The notes under the pieces were generated by a model. It searched no databases. It was not told the DNA's origin and saw only the letters and a program-made list of their open reading frames with translations. The translations under genes were made by a program, and so were the position numbers. Shown here piece after piece: positions 1 to 8,959 of a stretch of DNA of 64,000 nt (position 1 is the stretch's first letter; each line of letters opens with the position of its first letter). The DNA is from Geothermovivens sp964644845 (lineage in GTDB: Bacteria > Zhuqueibacterota > Zhuqueibacteria > Oleimicrobiales > Geothermoviventaceae), in the NCBI GenBank assembly GCA_964644845.1, contig CAZXXS010000041.1, forward strand, positions 1 to 64,000, written 5' to 3'.

Positions 1-675
1 GAAGTACTTCTCCGGTGGGACCAGCTGGTAAAAGCTGTGCACGAACGGGAAGTGCACCATCTTGCCGCCGCGGGAGCTGTCCAGCTCCGCATGAGTCCCA
101 TTCACCCGGTTGCGAACGGCCCAGTCACCGTCAAAGGCCTCTGTGAAAAACGGCTCCCGGTACTCGAACGCGGGCGCCTCGCGACGCCGGAGGCGCGGCA
201 GTGTGATCGTGTTGCGTTTTGGGATGTACGAAACTTCCCGGGTAAACCACCGACAACCGAGTTCGTCTTCCAGCAAGGCGTAAACCCCGTACAGCGTACC
301 CCGCGGGCGTCCACCAACGATGAACAGGTCCGAACCTCTGGTTGCGAGCAAGAATTCCTCGGGTCCGAGAGAATCTGGCAGCAAGTCCCGGAGCCGCGCT
401 CGTGCCGAGTCGCCAGAGCCCAGGAAAATCCGGTGTTGAGCGGGCACCTCCGATTCCGACACGATCGGGAGCGTTGCGCCGGACATCTGAACCAGGAACC
501 CCTGCAGCTCCTTCGCACCGCGCCGTTCGGCGGGGGTAGCATCGCCGGGGACGACGATGGTGTAATCCGACGTCCCTTTTGACACGATGGTAATTCCAGC
601 ACGGTTGCAAGCCGTCAGAGTTCCCAAAGTTACGGCGAGGCAAAACAGCGCAGAACGTGAGGCAGGGGAATACAT
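1..675 (-). CDS. DUF4838 / alpha-glucuronidase-like secreted lipoprotein (3' part off the left edge)
   Basis: This open frame covers the N-terminal 225 residues; the rest lies beyond base 1. It starts at ATG 673-675 with a GGAGGG ribosome site about 8 nt upstream. Residues 1-22 form a lipoprotein signal ending in the lipobox LTAC, so the protein is probably exported and anchored. The following domain matches the N-terminal fold of DUF4838/GH67-like proteins: an 'AERRGAKELQGFL' helix, the 'GGRPRGTLYGVYALLE' motif at about residues 118-133, and then 'LGCRWFTREV' and 'YIPKR'. Such proteins have a GH20/GH67-type N-terminal domain ahead of a barrel and are usually predicted to act on acidic or amino sugars; the barrel is not visible here. 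It is distantly related in layout to the gene at 54.8-57.2 kb. The family call is firm; the substrate is unknown. Confidence 0.85.
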   Translation of the reverse strand, partial: MYSPASRSALFCLAVTLGTLTACNRAGITIVSKGTSDYTIVVPGDATPAERRGAKELQGFLVQMSGATLPIVSESEVPAQHRIFLGSGDSARARLRDLLPDSLGPEEFLLATRGSDLFIVGGRPRGTLYGVYALLEDELGCRWFTREVSYIPKRNTITLPRLRRREAPAFEYREPFFTEAFDGDWAVRNRVNGTHAELDSSRGGKMVHFPFVHSFYQLVPPEKYF

Positions 676-1523
676 GGCGGGCCCTCCATCGATTCCGACC
701 TTCGGGAGCGGAACGAACCTCAACTGCTGTTCAAGCACCCACGGAATGTACCTCGCCCGCAGAGTAGAAGTCAAGGGGTTTGTGGGGGGAGGTGAGTTTT
801 CCCGTGCAACCTCGAGGACACGCCAGAAAGCCTTGGCCTTTGCCCGAAAACCGCTTCAACGCCGAGGCGGTGGCCGAAAACCGGCACACTGCTCCGGCAC
901 CCTACATGTCCATTTGCAAGGAGACTCCCCGTTTACCCGGGCAAGAGAGTCTCGCGCAGCATCAACTCAGCCCGCCAAATTCTTCCAGAACCCGCCAGAC
1001 AAGCACTTGGCTCCAAAAAACTACCGCTGCGTTCCTGGCAGGTTCTTCCGCCAAGTCCAACGTCTGTCTCAATTCCCCGGGGCCTTCTCGACCTCAGCAC
1101 GCGCCGTCAAGCCGCGTGCCTGTCCCACCCTTGCGGTCCCCAACCGCAGTTTCACCACGAGTCCGTCTCTCTCGCGGTGTGCCCCAACCCGGGGATGCTT
1201 TCGCCCCTCGCAGCTTTGCTCACGACCGCACACCGTGATTTTGCAGTCCGAGATTTCACCCGGGCCTCGCAGATCTGTGTCTTGTCCACTGCCGACGAGT
1301 TCTGCGGTGTCTCGGCCCCCACCACTGCACCACCACCGCACACCAGTTGACACAGTCCACCGGAGAACCGGAGGCGCCGCCGCTACCCGGCTGGGCCAAA
1401 ACGACGACGCCCCCTGTTCGTTGCCCCGTTCAACCGCACGCTACCGACCGAATCTGTCGAACCCGAGGCCGTTCAGTCGCTCACCGGGCCCTGCAAACCA
1501 CACCACCGGAAAATCCTGTTCGG
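676..1523. other. Intergenic, no convincing gene
   Basis: About 850 bases lie between two minus-strand genes. Open frames exist here on both strands, but they encode Pro/Ser/Arg/His-rich low-complexity peptides without domains, as expected from GC-rich non-coding DNA. I see no tRNA, repeat array or clear terminator. It must contain the 3' region of the protease transcript and the promoter of the DUF4838 gene, neither of which I can place. Confidence 0.6.
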
Positions 1524-3164
1524 TCAACGGAGCAACAGCCATTTCCTCGTGGTTTCGAACTGGCGCTGCGTCTCCAGGCTCACGGCCCGCATCCGACACA
1601 AGTAGGTACCGCTGGGAACAGCCCGACCTTCGCTGTCCTCCCCGTTCCACTTTAGCCCGAAAACCCCCGCCGGTCGGCGGGAATCCTCCAGGGTCACGAT
1701 TCTCTTCCCCGCCAGGTTGTAGACCACGATCGTCACCCGCGAGCGTTCAGGTAGCCGAAAGCCGACGCGTGTGGCGGCATTGAACGGATTCGGGTAATTG
1801 GGGCTGAGCCCGTATTCCTCTGGCTTCGAGCTTGCTCCTCTAAACGCAGACCGTCTCCTGGGCAAAGGCGTCGGAGCGTAGGCAGCCGCCAGTGCTGCCT
1901 CCGCATACTTCCACGCGTTGCCGTAGTGCCAGATCGCCGTCTCGTACTTTCCGTCTCCACGGCGGGCCTCCGCGACAGCCCACTGGTCGTCCGCCTGTTC
2001 CAGCAAAGACGCAACGACGAGCGAGTGGTGCCCTGTCTTCTCTTCCCTTCGTCGCACGTCTTCAATCGCACTGTGCACCACCTGCACGTTCGCCAGCGCG
2101 ATTTCCTCGAACGTCGGACGGAAAATCATTCCTGTCAACGCACTCGCCGCTCTTAGCTCCCCAGCCGCCCGGGACGAAGCATCGAAAATCTCCTGCCCAC
2201 ATTCAGCGTGTAAACGCCACTCATCGAGCCAACAGCGGCTTTGAATGCAGGTGTTAAGATCATTCATGGCCCCGTGTAAAAGGTCGTCGATGGCTTTCTT
2301 CCCCGTGAGCTTCGCGGCGATTTCCCGTCTGGCGTCTTCAAACAAGTTCCGGGGGACGGGTGCCTCCTTCAGTGCGTAGACGTTGATGATCTTGTAGTCA
2401 ACCCGCCCGTAGCTTCTGGCCAGTCGTAGATGCCAGTACCCTTCGGAGGCATCGTACCAGACCCGGTAGTAGTGGAGCACGTCCGGAGGCGAATCCGAGT
2501 GCTTGTCGTCGTCGGAGTCGGTCACGTAGACTCCATGGTAGTACCTCTCCGGCTCCGTGCGCTTGTCGCAGCGCGGATCGTAGCGAAATCCCCAGCACGT
2601 GATCACGTGTGACGTCTTAGCGCCCACCTTCACCATGCCGAACGTCAACGCGCAACCCTGGCGTAAGTACTGATCAACACGATTCATCGTTGCTTTCTTT
2701 GGCTGATCGACAACGTAGAAGTACTGGTCGACGTCGTACTGGGGCCAGAAATCGCCACCGCCCGGCACATCAACCTGCGCTTCCGCGAATTCCGGCGGAT
2801 ACTCCCCGTTGAACCACCAGCGGATGCCGTAACGGGTGCTCAATCCTCCGTCAGTGAAGTGGTCCTGAAAATGTTTGAACATTTGGTCGGCGTTCCGCAT
2901 CCCGGGGGCAAACCCCCAGCCACTCCATTCCAGAACGTTCGCGCAGGCTGCCGCCCAGCACATCGCGTCGTCATCCGTGTTGCTCAGCGTCTTTTCGGCA
3001 TCCGTCCACAAGCCCACGTGATGATGCTCGTACACCCTGTAAGCTTCACCCGCCGGCTGATCGTCGTAGACCACGACCCGCGGGGCGTCGCCGGCCAGTC
3101 CCTTTGCCAGAGCCAGAAGTACCACCAGCGGAACACACGCGAGGGAAGAAAATGTCTTGGCCAT
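1524..3164 (-). CDS. Secreted IdeS/Mac-like (C66-type) cysteine protease with C-terminal FlgD/type IX-like sorting domain
   Basis: A 546-residue protein from ATG 3164, chosen over an upstream in-frame codon because GGGAGAAG lies just before it. Residues 1-24 are a signal peptide. The catalytic layout resembles IdeS/Mac: Cys69 in 'DDDAMCWAAACANVLEW', His186 in 'TSHVITCWGF', and the acidic motif 'YVTDSDDD' at 213-220, comparable to the IdeS 'YVTDSD' segment with its catalytic Asp. The middle (about 270-450) is helical and unrecognised. The last ~85 residues start with 'YGLSPNYPNPFN' and end in 'G.AVPSGTYLCRM', the FlgD-like Ig fold used as a secretion or surface-sorting tag in FCB bacteria. It stands alone between long gaps. 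The papain-like fold is well supported; IgG or other host-protein specificity is not implied. Confidence 0.8.
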   Translation of the reverse strand: MAKTFSSLACVPLVVLLALAKGLAGDAPRVVVYDDQPAGEAYRVYEHHHVGLWTDAEKTLSNTDDDAMCWAAACANVLEWSGWGFAPGMRNADQMFKHFQDHFTDGGLSTRYGIRWWFNGEYPPEFAEAQVDVPGGGDFWPQYDVDQYFYVVDQPKKATMNRVDQYLRQGCALTFGMVKVGAKTSHVITCWGFRYDPRCDKRTEPERYYHGVYVTDSDDDKHSDSPPDVLHYYRVWYDASEGYWHLRLARSYGRVDYKIINVYALKEAPVPRNLFEDARREIAAKLTGKKAIDDLLHGAMNDLNTCIQSRCWLDEWRLHAECGQEIFDASSRAAGELRAASALTGMIFRPTFEEIALANVQVVHSAIEDVRRREEKTGHHSLVVASLLEQADDQWAVAEARRGDGKYETAIWHYGNAWKYAEAALAAAYAPTPLPRRRSAFRGASSKPEEYGLSPNYPNPFNAATRVGFRLPERSRVTIVVYNLAGKRIVTLEDSRRPAGVFGLKWNGEDSEGRAVPSGTYLCRMRAVSLETQRQFETTRKWLLLR

Positions 3165-4344
3165 TGTCTTCTTCTCCCGTTTGGCTTCCCAAGTACGCAC
3201 AACCCTGCCACGCTCAGCGATCCGCTACCGAGCCGGGCCGGTGCCACTCACCGGCGCTGCTGCGCAGAGCCCCTCAGTCCGTTGCCTCCATCCGATCACC
3301 TCCTTCCACCCCCGGCTGCGTTGCCGGCTTTGAGGTGGGTAAACGCAAACCCAGGATACCCGCTCGCCGAACTGCTGCGCCGTCCTACCACGCTGAGTCG
3401 CTCAGGCCGAAAGCTCCGCGGGTACACATTTCCCGGCGAACACCGGAGCGATCCCTGAAATACGTCCCTCCGCGTGCACTGAGCGTTCGAGACGTTCCCC
3501 ATTTCCCGCAAGCATCAGCAACGATTTCTCGGGAAGTCGCAACTTCGCTTCGAAGCGTGTGGAGTCAGTGGGCAGGACCGGTGCGTGGCAGGGTCATCAG
3601 GTGGTTTGGAAATCGGTGCGAGAGAGAAGGAGTGTCGTTAGCCTCGACGGGCGCCGCACAGGAATGAGAAGGTCGACGCCACTCTTACTGACACCCCCCT
3701 GTGAGATGAAAACTGCGGTGTTTTTCTCGCTGCGTCAAGCTTACGCATTCCCACGGACGAATGCAAGCAAAAATGTCCCCAAAATCCCCCTTCTTCTCCA
3801 GACACTGCTCCTAAACGTCCAAAACCAGGCAGCTGGAGGGCCACGCCAAAAGAACCAGCTGTCGGCAGCGTTGGGTTGCTCCGTGAAACGTTCTCGCCCT
3901 TGGATTCTTCCGCGAGGCCACAACCCTCGCGGGCTGCTCGTGGGCTCGGCAGAACCTAACGTCCGTTCTCTCGTTTTTAGCCTCGGCCATCCTTAGGCTT
4001 GTACGGCAGCAACCCGTAAGTTCCCAGCCGGCGCAACGCGCAGAGCTCCATCGAAACCAGTGGCAAACGACCGGATCTTCGTTTTCGGCAGTGCCGCCAC
4101 GTTCGTTTCCCCAAAGAGGGATTCACCGTTCAGCTTCCCGCTTACCCCTGTCAGCCCCGCGTTCACCTTCTGTCAAAGCGGCCTTCTCGTGCACCCGCGA
4201 GCCGTGCGGCACTCCCGCGTGTTGCTTCACAGCACCCCTCAACCCGGGCTCGAATCGCCAGCGTCCAAAAACGCCTCACTCGCGTCGCACCACAGGCTCC
4301 AGTAGCCCCCGACGCGAGTTCGATCCTACGCGCTTTGTGCCCCG
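3165..4344. other. Long intergenic tract, no convincing gene
   Basis: About 1.2 kb upstream of the IdeS-like gene and downstream of the PsiE-like gene. The open frames on both strands read as low-complexity sequence. A relatively AT-rich patch near 3690-3800 contains a small inverted repeat (GCATT...AATGC around 3746-3765) and could include the protease promoter, but I cannot assign -35/-10 boxes with confidence. Confidence 0.55.
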
Positions 4345-4836
4345 TCATCCTTCTCCGCTTGTTCTCTCGTGCAATTCCCTGCCCGTCTTTCGCAGCAGAA
4401 TGATCGACACCACCAGCACCAGAATCAGCACCGTAAGCACGCCGGTTTCGATCATGCTGGCGCGGAATTTCTCGGGGGTAAAGTGGCTAAGTTGGGCCGT
4501 CTCAAGGGTCAGGATCAAAATGCGTCGGACGCTGGCAATGAGCCCCACCACAAGGAAGGGTTCGCAAGCCAAGGCGTGCGATTTTAGCGAGATGCGCACT
4601 GTGTAGAGGATTTCCACGGCCATCAGGGCTAGCAGCAAGCGGTCAAGCCCGTGCGTCGCCGCAGCAACCAGATCCCCCTGGACAAATTCAGCAGCGCTGT
4701 TCACCACTGCGTCGTAGACCATCACGATCCCACTGATCAGCAGCACCACGCCAATCAATCCGTAAAGAGCTGTTTCCCCCAAACTCAGTCCCCGCTCGAG
4801 CCAACGCAGTCCTTTCTTGTCTTGGCGGACATCCAC
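4345..4836 (-). CDS. PsiE-like (phosphate-starvation-inducible family) inner-membrane protein
   Basis: A 163-residue protein if translation starts at GTG 4834-4836, which follows a strong GGAAGGAGGG ribosome site; a longer frame upstream has no such signal and reads as non-coding. It has four predicted membrane segments ('LYGLIGVVLLISGIVMVYDA', a second around 'LLLALMAVEILYTV', a third around 'FLVVGLIASVRRILILTL', a fourth 'GVLTVLILVLVVSIILL') and the PsiE-type charged loop 'SLKSHALACEPFLVVGL'. PsiE proteins are small membrane proteins of unknown biochemical role. It is last in a minus-strand series of envelope genes (M48, YtxH, DUF948), which fits an envelope-stress or cell-surface role; that is inference. 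Confidence 0.8.
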   Translation of the reverse strand: MDVRQDKKGLRWLERGLSLGETALYGLIGVVLLISGIVMVYDAVVNSAAEFVQGDLVAAATHGLDRLLLALMAVEILYTVRISLKSHALACEPFLVVGLIASVRRILILTLETAQLSHFTPEKFRASMIETGVLTVLILVLVVSIILLRKTGRELHERTSGEG

Positions 4837-4912
4837 GGCACCCTCCTTCCCGGGCACGACTTTGGACGTGCCACACCGGACATCCAGGCAATCGCCGAAA
4901 GAACCGACATGT

Positions 4913-5293
4913 TTACCTGCGCAGCACGCGGAAAAAGGTCTCAAATCCCCGACTAATCGCCGTGATCATGGCCGAAATCTCGAGCAAAGGCTCTTCGATT
5001 TTCTTCTGGATTTCCTCCTCGAACTCCCGCAGTCTCACTGCAGTGTCCCGCACCGTTTGCACGCTCTCGCCGACCGTGTCGACTTGTCGACGGATCGACT
5101 CCAGAATTCCGCGGGCCTCCTGGGAAATCACCGTCAGATCGTGGCCTACCGGTGCCACCTGTGCACGGGCAGCCTCGGCGAGTTTTTCCACTTCCCGCGC
5201 TGCCCGGCGAATCTGCAGCAGCACCGGAACTACAAAGGCCCCGGCCACTACCATGACTGCCGCAATCACTGCCACGCTGATCGTTAGAACCAT
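4913..5293 (-). CDS. DUF948 family membrane-anchored coiled-coil protein
   Basis: A 126-residue protein with one N-terminal membrane segment (about residues 3-24, 'ISVAVIAAVMVVAGAFVVPV') followed by a long amphipathic helical region with heptad-like spacing ('REVEKLAEAARAQVAPVG', 'ILESIRRQVDTVGESVQTVR'), the usual layout of DUF948 proteins. GGAGAG precedes the ATG at 5293. DUF948 genes commonly neighbour ytxH genes, as here (YtxH is immediately upstream in transcription, 121 nt away), so the two are probably co-transcribed. Function is unknown; a role at the inner face of the envelope is inferred from topology only. Confidence 0.85.
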   Translation of the reverse strand: MVLTISVAVIAAVMVVAGAFVVPVLLQIRRAAREVEKLAEAARAQVAPVGHDLTVISQEARGILESIRRQVDTVGESVQTVRDTAVRLREFEEEIQKKIEEPLLEISAMITAISRGFETFFRVLRR

Positions 5294-5414
5294 GGCAAGA
5301 GCTCTCCTTCACGCTTGCGTTCAGTCGCTACCGTTCCCGCACGTGCGCTCCCCTCCTGCCAGATGTCCTCTCATCCCACCACCGGCTCGTGGAGCCACAC
5401 GATCCCGCAAGGGG

Positions 5415-5888
5415 CTACTTCTTCGCTTTCTTCCGTCCTTTGGTTTCTTCTTCCGACAGGGTCTCCTTCGCAGCCGCGACGCCAGCCTCGACGGCTTCTG
5501 CGAGCTTGGCCTTTTTCTGTTTGATCTCTTCCTTCGTCTGTTCCACCGTCTCTTTGGCCGTCTCCGCCACTTCTGTGGCCTTCTGCTCAGCACCTGCCAG
5601 AATGGCTTCTGCCTGCTTCTTTGCCTCAGCCAGCTGGCGCTCCGCCTCTTCTTTCAAGAGCTCAGCCCGTTTTCGCGCATCTTCCAGGATCGCCTCGGCT
5701 TTTTGCCTGGCGTCCTCGTAGGCGCGCTTGGATTCCTCAAATGCCTCTGTGCCACGCTGTTTCAATTCTTCGCGCAGCTCTTTGCCGGACTTCGGCGCAA
5801 AGAAAATGCCCGCCAGGGCTCCCAGAAAACTCCCAACCAAGAAACCGCGGAAGAAATCGCTCCGTCCGCCTTCATTCGTTTCAGCCAT
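5415..5888 (-). CDS. YtxH domain-containing protein
   Basis: A 157-residue protein. Residues 9-35 carry the YtxH signature: a short Gly-rich hydrophobic segment 'FFRGFLVGSFLGALAGIFFA' followed by 'PKSGKELREELKQ'. The remainder is a very long Ala/Glu/Lys-rich coiled coil ending in a basic tail (KGRKKAKK). An AGGAGG ribosome site sits before ATG 5888. YtxH proteins are linked to general stress in Firmicutes, but their biochemical function is unknown. Here the gene lies 27 nt downstream of the M48 peptidase gene and upstream of the DUF948 gene, suggesting one operon. Confidence 0.85.
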   Translation of the reverse strand: MAETNEGGRSDFFRGFLVGSFLGALAGIFFAPKSGKELREELKQRGTEAFEESKRAYEDARQKAEAILEDARKRAELLKEEAERQLAEAKKQAEAILAGAEQKATEVAETAKETVEQTKEEIKQKKAKLAEAVEAGVAAAKETLSEEETKGRKKAKK

Positions 5889-5915
5889 GGTTTGGACCTC
5901 CTTTCCTTGTTCTGA

Positions 5916-6782
5916 TCATCCCTTCTTTTTTTCCTTCTCGATCTCCTGCAGCGTCTTGGCTTTCGGCAAAGCCCGCAACTTAGTCTGAATCGTGTGAAAA
6001 CTTGGCTCGTCCTTCTTCAGACCGGGCTTGGCTGGGAGCTCTGCGATCAGTTTCTCGGCCTGTTTGATTCGTTCACTGGTAGGTGGATGCGTGGAAAACC
6101 ACACCTCGATCAGCGACGGCTCGTGCTTCTGCAGAGCTTCCAATTTTTCGAAAAACGTCACCATCCCGTTCGGATCGTAACCTGCACGGTAGGCGTACCG
6201 AATTCCAAGCCGGTCCGCTTCCAGTTCATGCTTTCTGCTGTAGTGCAAAACTCCTGCCGTCGTGAACAGCTGCGCCGCAATTTTCTCCCACAGCGCCGGA
6301 TTCTGTCCCAAAATCAGCTGGGTTACCAAGGCAATGCCGTACTGTTTGGTCATCAATTCCGTTCCGTGCCGCGCAACCACGTGGCCGATTTCGTGGCCGA
6401 CCACACAGGCGACTTCACTGAGATTGTCGGCGCGCTCAATCAAGCCCCTGTGAATGTAGACCCAACCGCCCGGGATGGCAAAAGCGTTTACATCCGCCGT
6501 GTTGACCACTTGAAAATGGTACGTCAAATCCGGCCAGTCCGAATTCTTGGCAATTTGTTCACCCAAACGCTGGAAATAAGCGTTAATCTCCTTGTCTTTC
6601 AGCAAAGGGTAGGTCTTGGCAATCTGAGCCGCAAAGTCGCGGCCCATCTGGATTTCCTGATCCACTGAGATCAGGTTGATGTCACCCTTGTTCACCCCGG
6701 TGGTGGCACAGCCAGCCACCAACCCCGCCACCAACCAAACAGCCACAAACCAACCCGGCCACCGCCTTCCCTTACCCAACAT
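5916..6782 (-). CDS. M48 family zinc metalloprotease, lipoprotein
   Basis: A 288-residue protein from ATG 6782, preceded by GGAGGAAG; the longer in-frame ORF is not needed. Residues 1-25 form a lipoprotein signal with lipobox LVAGC (Cys25). The M48 zinc site is intact: HEIGH at 130-134 and the glutamate ligand in 'HELEADRLG' near 185-193. The segment 'NAFAIPGGWVYIHRGLI' (99-115) is the conserved strand before the active site. Homologues (BepA/YcaL/LoiP type) degrade misassembled outer-membrane proteins in the periplasm, and the lipid anchor fits that location. It lacks the TPR domain of BepA. First gene of the probable M48-YtxH-DUF948-PsiE unit. Confidence 0.9.
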   Translation of the reverse strand: MLGKGRRWPGWFVAVWLVAGLVAGCATTGVNKGDINLISVDQEIQMGRDFAAQIAKTYPLLKDKEINAYFQRLGEQIAKNSDWPDLTYHFQVVNTADVNAFAIPGGWVYIHRGLIERADNLSEVACVVGHEIGHVVARHGTELMTKQYGIALVTQLILGQNPALWEKIAAQLFTTAGVLHYSRKHELEADRLGIRYAYRAGYDPNGMVTFFEKLEALQKHEPSLIEVWFSTHPPTSERIKQAEKLIAELPAKPGLKKDEPSFHTIQTKLRALPKAKTLQEIEKEKKKG

Positions 6783-6909
6783 CGTCTTCCTCCTACCTAA
6801 TCTCGGTTTCAGCACTCCTTCTCCCCCCGCACACGGCACCTTCTCACGTAGCGGCTACCCCCTTGCCCCTGTCTTGCAAAACAACCGGGGCCTTCTCCAA
6901 CAAATGACA

Positions 6910-6923
6910 CACGGTCGACCGTG
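6910..6923. repeat. 14-nt perfect palindrome between ligA and the M48 gene
   Basis: CACGGTCGACCGTG is a perfect palindrome 15 nt past the ligA stop and about 130 nt upstream of the M48 start. It could be an operator for the M48-YtxH-DUF948-PsiE unit or part of a weak terminator; no T-tract follows on the minus strand. Confidence 0.35.
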
Positions 6924-6937
6924 CAAACCAGCCCAAG

Positions 6938-8959
6938 CTACTCCAGCCCGATCATCTTCTTGAACTCTTCTTCCGTGATCATGGGGATCCCCAGCTGCCG
7001 GGCACGCTCCGCTTTGGATCCCGGATTTTCACCGACCACCACGTAGTCCGTCCGCCGACTAACCGACGAGGCGGCACGCCCCCCCAGTTCCTCCACCAGG
7101 CGTTGGGCCTCTTCGCGTGTAAAGCTCTTCAGCGCCCCGGTGAAGACAAAAGTTTTGCCGGCCAGGAGATCGCTCTTTTTACGTTCCTCCCGGGCCTGTT
7201 CAAGGCGAATCCCCGCTTTTTTCAGCTTCTCAAGGAGTTTCAGATTCTCGGGCTGCTGGAAAAACGTGACCACGGACTCGGCCACGACAGGGCCCACCTC
7301 CGGAATCTGAATCAGGTCTTCGTAAGAGGCGTTCCTGAGCGCTTCGATGCTTCCAAAATGGTCGATCAAAACACGTGCCATGTGTTCACCAACGTAGCGG
7401 ATGCCAAGTCCGTACAACAACCGGTCCAAAGAGCGGCCCTTGCTCTCCTCGATGGCCCGGAGCAGATTTTCCGCTGACTTTTCGCCCATCCGCTCGAGGC
7501 GCATCAGGTCTTCCTTTTTCAGGAAGTAAAGATCGGCCACGTCCTTGACCAGCCCCTTGTCCACAAGCTGATTGACGAGCTTTTCGCCAAGCCCGTCAAT
7601 GTCCATTGCACGTTTGCTTGCGAAGTGCAAAATGCGCTCTTTGAGCTGAGCAGGACAGGATGCGTTCGTGCAGCGGTAGGCGACCTCGCCGGGCATCCGC
7701 ACGACTTTAGCTCCGCACACCGGACAGCGATCCGGCAAGTGGTAAGGCTTTTCCTTACCCGTACGCCGCGACTTCACCACGCTGACGATTTCCGGAATCA
7801 CGTCGCCGGCACGCTGGACAATCACCCAGTCGCCGATTCGGACGTCCAGGCGGTCGATTTCGTCCTGATTGTGCAAGGTAGCCCGACTCACCACCACGCC
7901 GCCTACGTGTACGGGTTTGAGAATGGCCACTGGCGTCAGCGCGCCCGTACGGCCGACCTGTGCCACGATGTCCAGCACCTGCGTAATTTCCTGGTGTGCT
8001 GCGAACTTCCAGGCGATCGCCCACCGCGGGCTACGCGTCTTCATCCCCAGGCGCGCCTGGTACTCCAGACTGTTCACCTTGACCACCACGCCGTCGGCTT
8101 CGTAAGGCAGGTCCTCCCGCTTCTCGGTCATCCGCCGGTAGTAGTCCACCACCTGGTCCACACCCCGGCACAGTTCGTTCAGCGGGTTCACCTTCAAGCC
8201 CCACTTCTTGAAAGCCTCGAGCACCTCCCAGTGGGTTTTGAAATCCGGACCGCCGACGATCTGGCCGTACGCGTAGCAGTACATGTCCAGCGGCCGCGAC
8301 GCCGTGACACTGGGATCCAGCTGTCGTACGGAACCCGCTGCGGCGTTCCGCGGATTAGCAAATGGTGGTTCGCCACGTTCCTCCCGTTCTCGATTCAAAC
8401 GCCGGAACGCTTCTTTCTCCATGATCACTTCGCCCCGCACTTCAAGCCGCTCCGGAGCAGGTAGCCAGCGCGTAAGCAGACGCAGTGGGATCGACCTGAT
8501 CGTCTTCAGATTCTCCGTGACGTTCTCGCCAACGTACCCGTCGCCCCGCGTGGAGCCCACAGTTAGCACGCCGTTTTCGTACACCAACTCCACTCCCAGC
8601 CCGTCCAGTTTGGGCTCCGCCACGTACTCGATAGGTCCCGCAACGCCGAGGAGCCGACGCACCCGTTCGTCAAACTCCCGAATGTCTTCCTCCGAAAAGG
8701 CGTTGTCGAGGCTGAGCATGGGGACACTGTGCGGCACCGTCTCGAATTCCTCCCGCGGCGGTGCTCCAACCCGCTGGCTCGGGGAATCGGGTGTCACCAG
8801 ATCAGGGAATTGCCGCTCCAACTCCAGCAATTCCTGCATTAACCGGTCGTACTCGGCGTCGGGAATCTCCGGATCGTCTAGGACGTAGTAGCGGTAATTG
8901 TGGTAATTGATGAGCTCGCGAAGTTCCTCAAGCCGTTTCTGAGCCTCTTCGCGGGTCAT
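6938..8959 (-). CDS. ligA: NAD+-dependent DNA ligase LigA
   Basis: A 673-residue protein from ATG 8959, preceded by GGAAGGGAGG. It is full length for the family and has the domains in order: Ia ('NYHNYRYYVLDDPEIPDAEYD'-type NMN-binding region at about 17-37), adenylation domain with the adenylated lysine Lys117 in 'EPKLDG', OB fold, a four-cysteine zinc finger ('CPVCGAK...RCTNASCPAQ'), helix-hairpin-helix repeats, and a C-terminal BRCT domain ('GKTFVFTGALKSFTREEAQ'). It seals nicks in replication and repair using NAD+. It is flanked by the M48 group downstream and the MNT gene upstream, with a 284-nt gap upstream in which I see no gene. Confidence 0.98.
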   Translation of the reverse strand: MTREEAQKRLEELRELINYHNYRYYVLDDPEIPDAEYDRLMQELLELERQFPDLVTPDSPSQRVGAPPREEFETVPHSVPMLSLDNAFSEEDIREFDERVRRLLGVAGPIEYVAEPKLDGLGVELVYENGVLTVGSTRGDGYVGENVTENLKTIRSIPLRLLTRWLPAPERLEVRGEVIMEKEAFRRLNREREERGEPPFANPRNAAAGSVRQLDPSVTASRPLDMYCYAYGQIVGGPDFKTHWEVLEAFKKWGLKVNPLNELCRGVDQVVDYYRRMTEKREDLPYEADGVVVKVNSLEYQARLGMKTRSPRWAIAWKFAAHQEITQVLDIVAQVGRTGALTPVAILKPVHVGGVVVSRATLHNQDEIDRLDVRIGDWVIVQRAGDVIPEIVSVVKSRRTGKEKPYHLPDRCPVCGAKVVRMPGEVAYRCTNASCPAQLKERILHFASKRAMDIDGLGEKLVNQLVDKGLVKDVADLYFLKKEDLMRLERMGEKSAENLLRAIEESKGRSLDRLLYGLGIRYVGEHMARVLIDHFGSIEALRNASYEDLIQIPEVGPVVAESVVTFFQQPENLKLLEKLKKAGIRLEQAREERKKSDLLAGKTFVFTGALKSFTREEAQRLVEELGGRAASSVSRRTDYVVVGENPGSKAERARQLGIPMITEEEFKKMIGLE

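Noticed and set aside
587..1783. 398-codon plus-strand open frame at the left end.
   Set aside because: It spans the intergenic gap and runs antisense to the protease gene; its sequence is Pro/Ser/Arg/His-rich with no domain or ribosome site.
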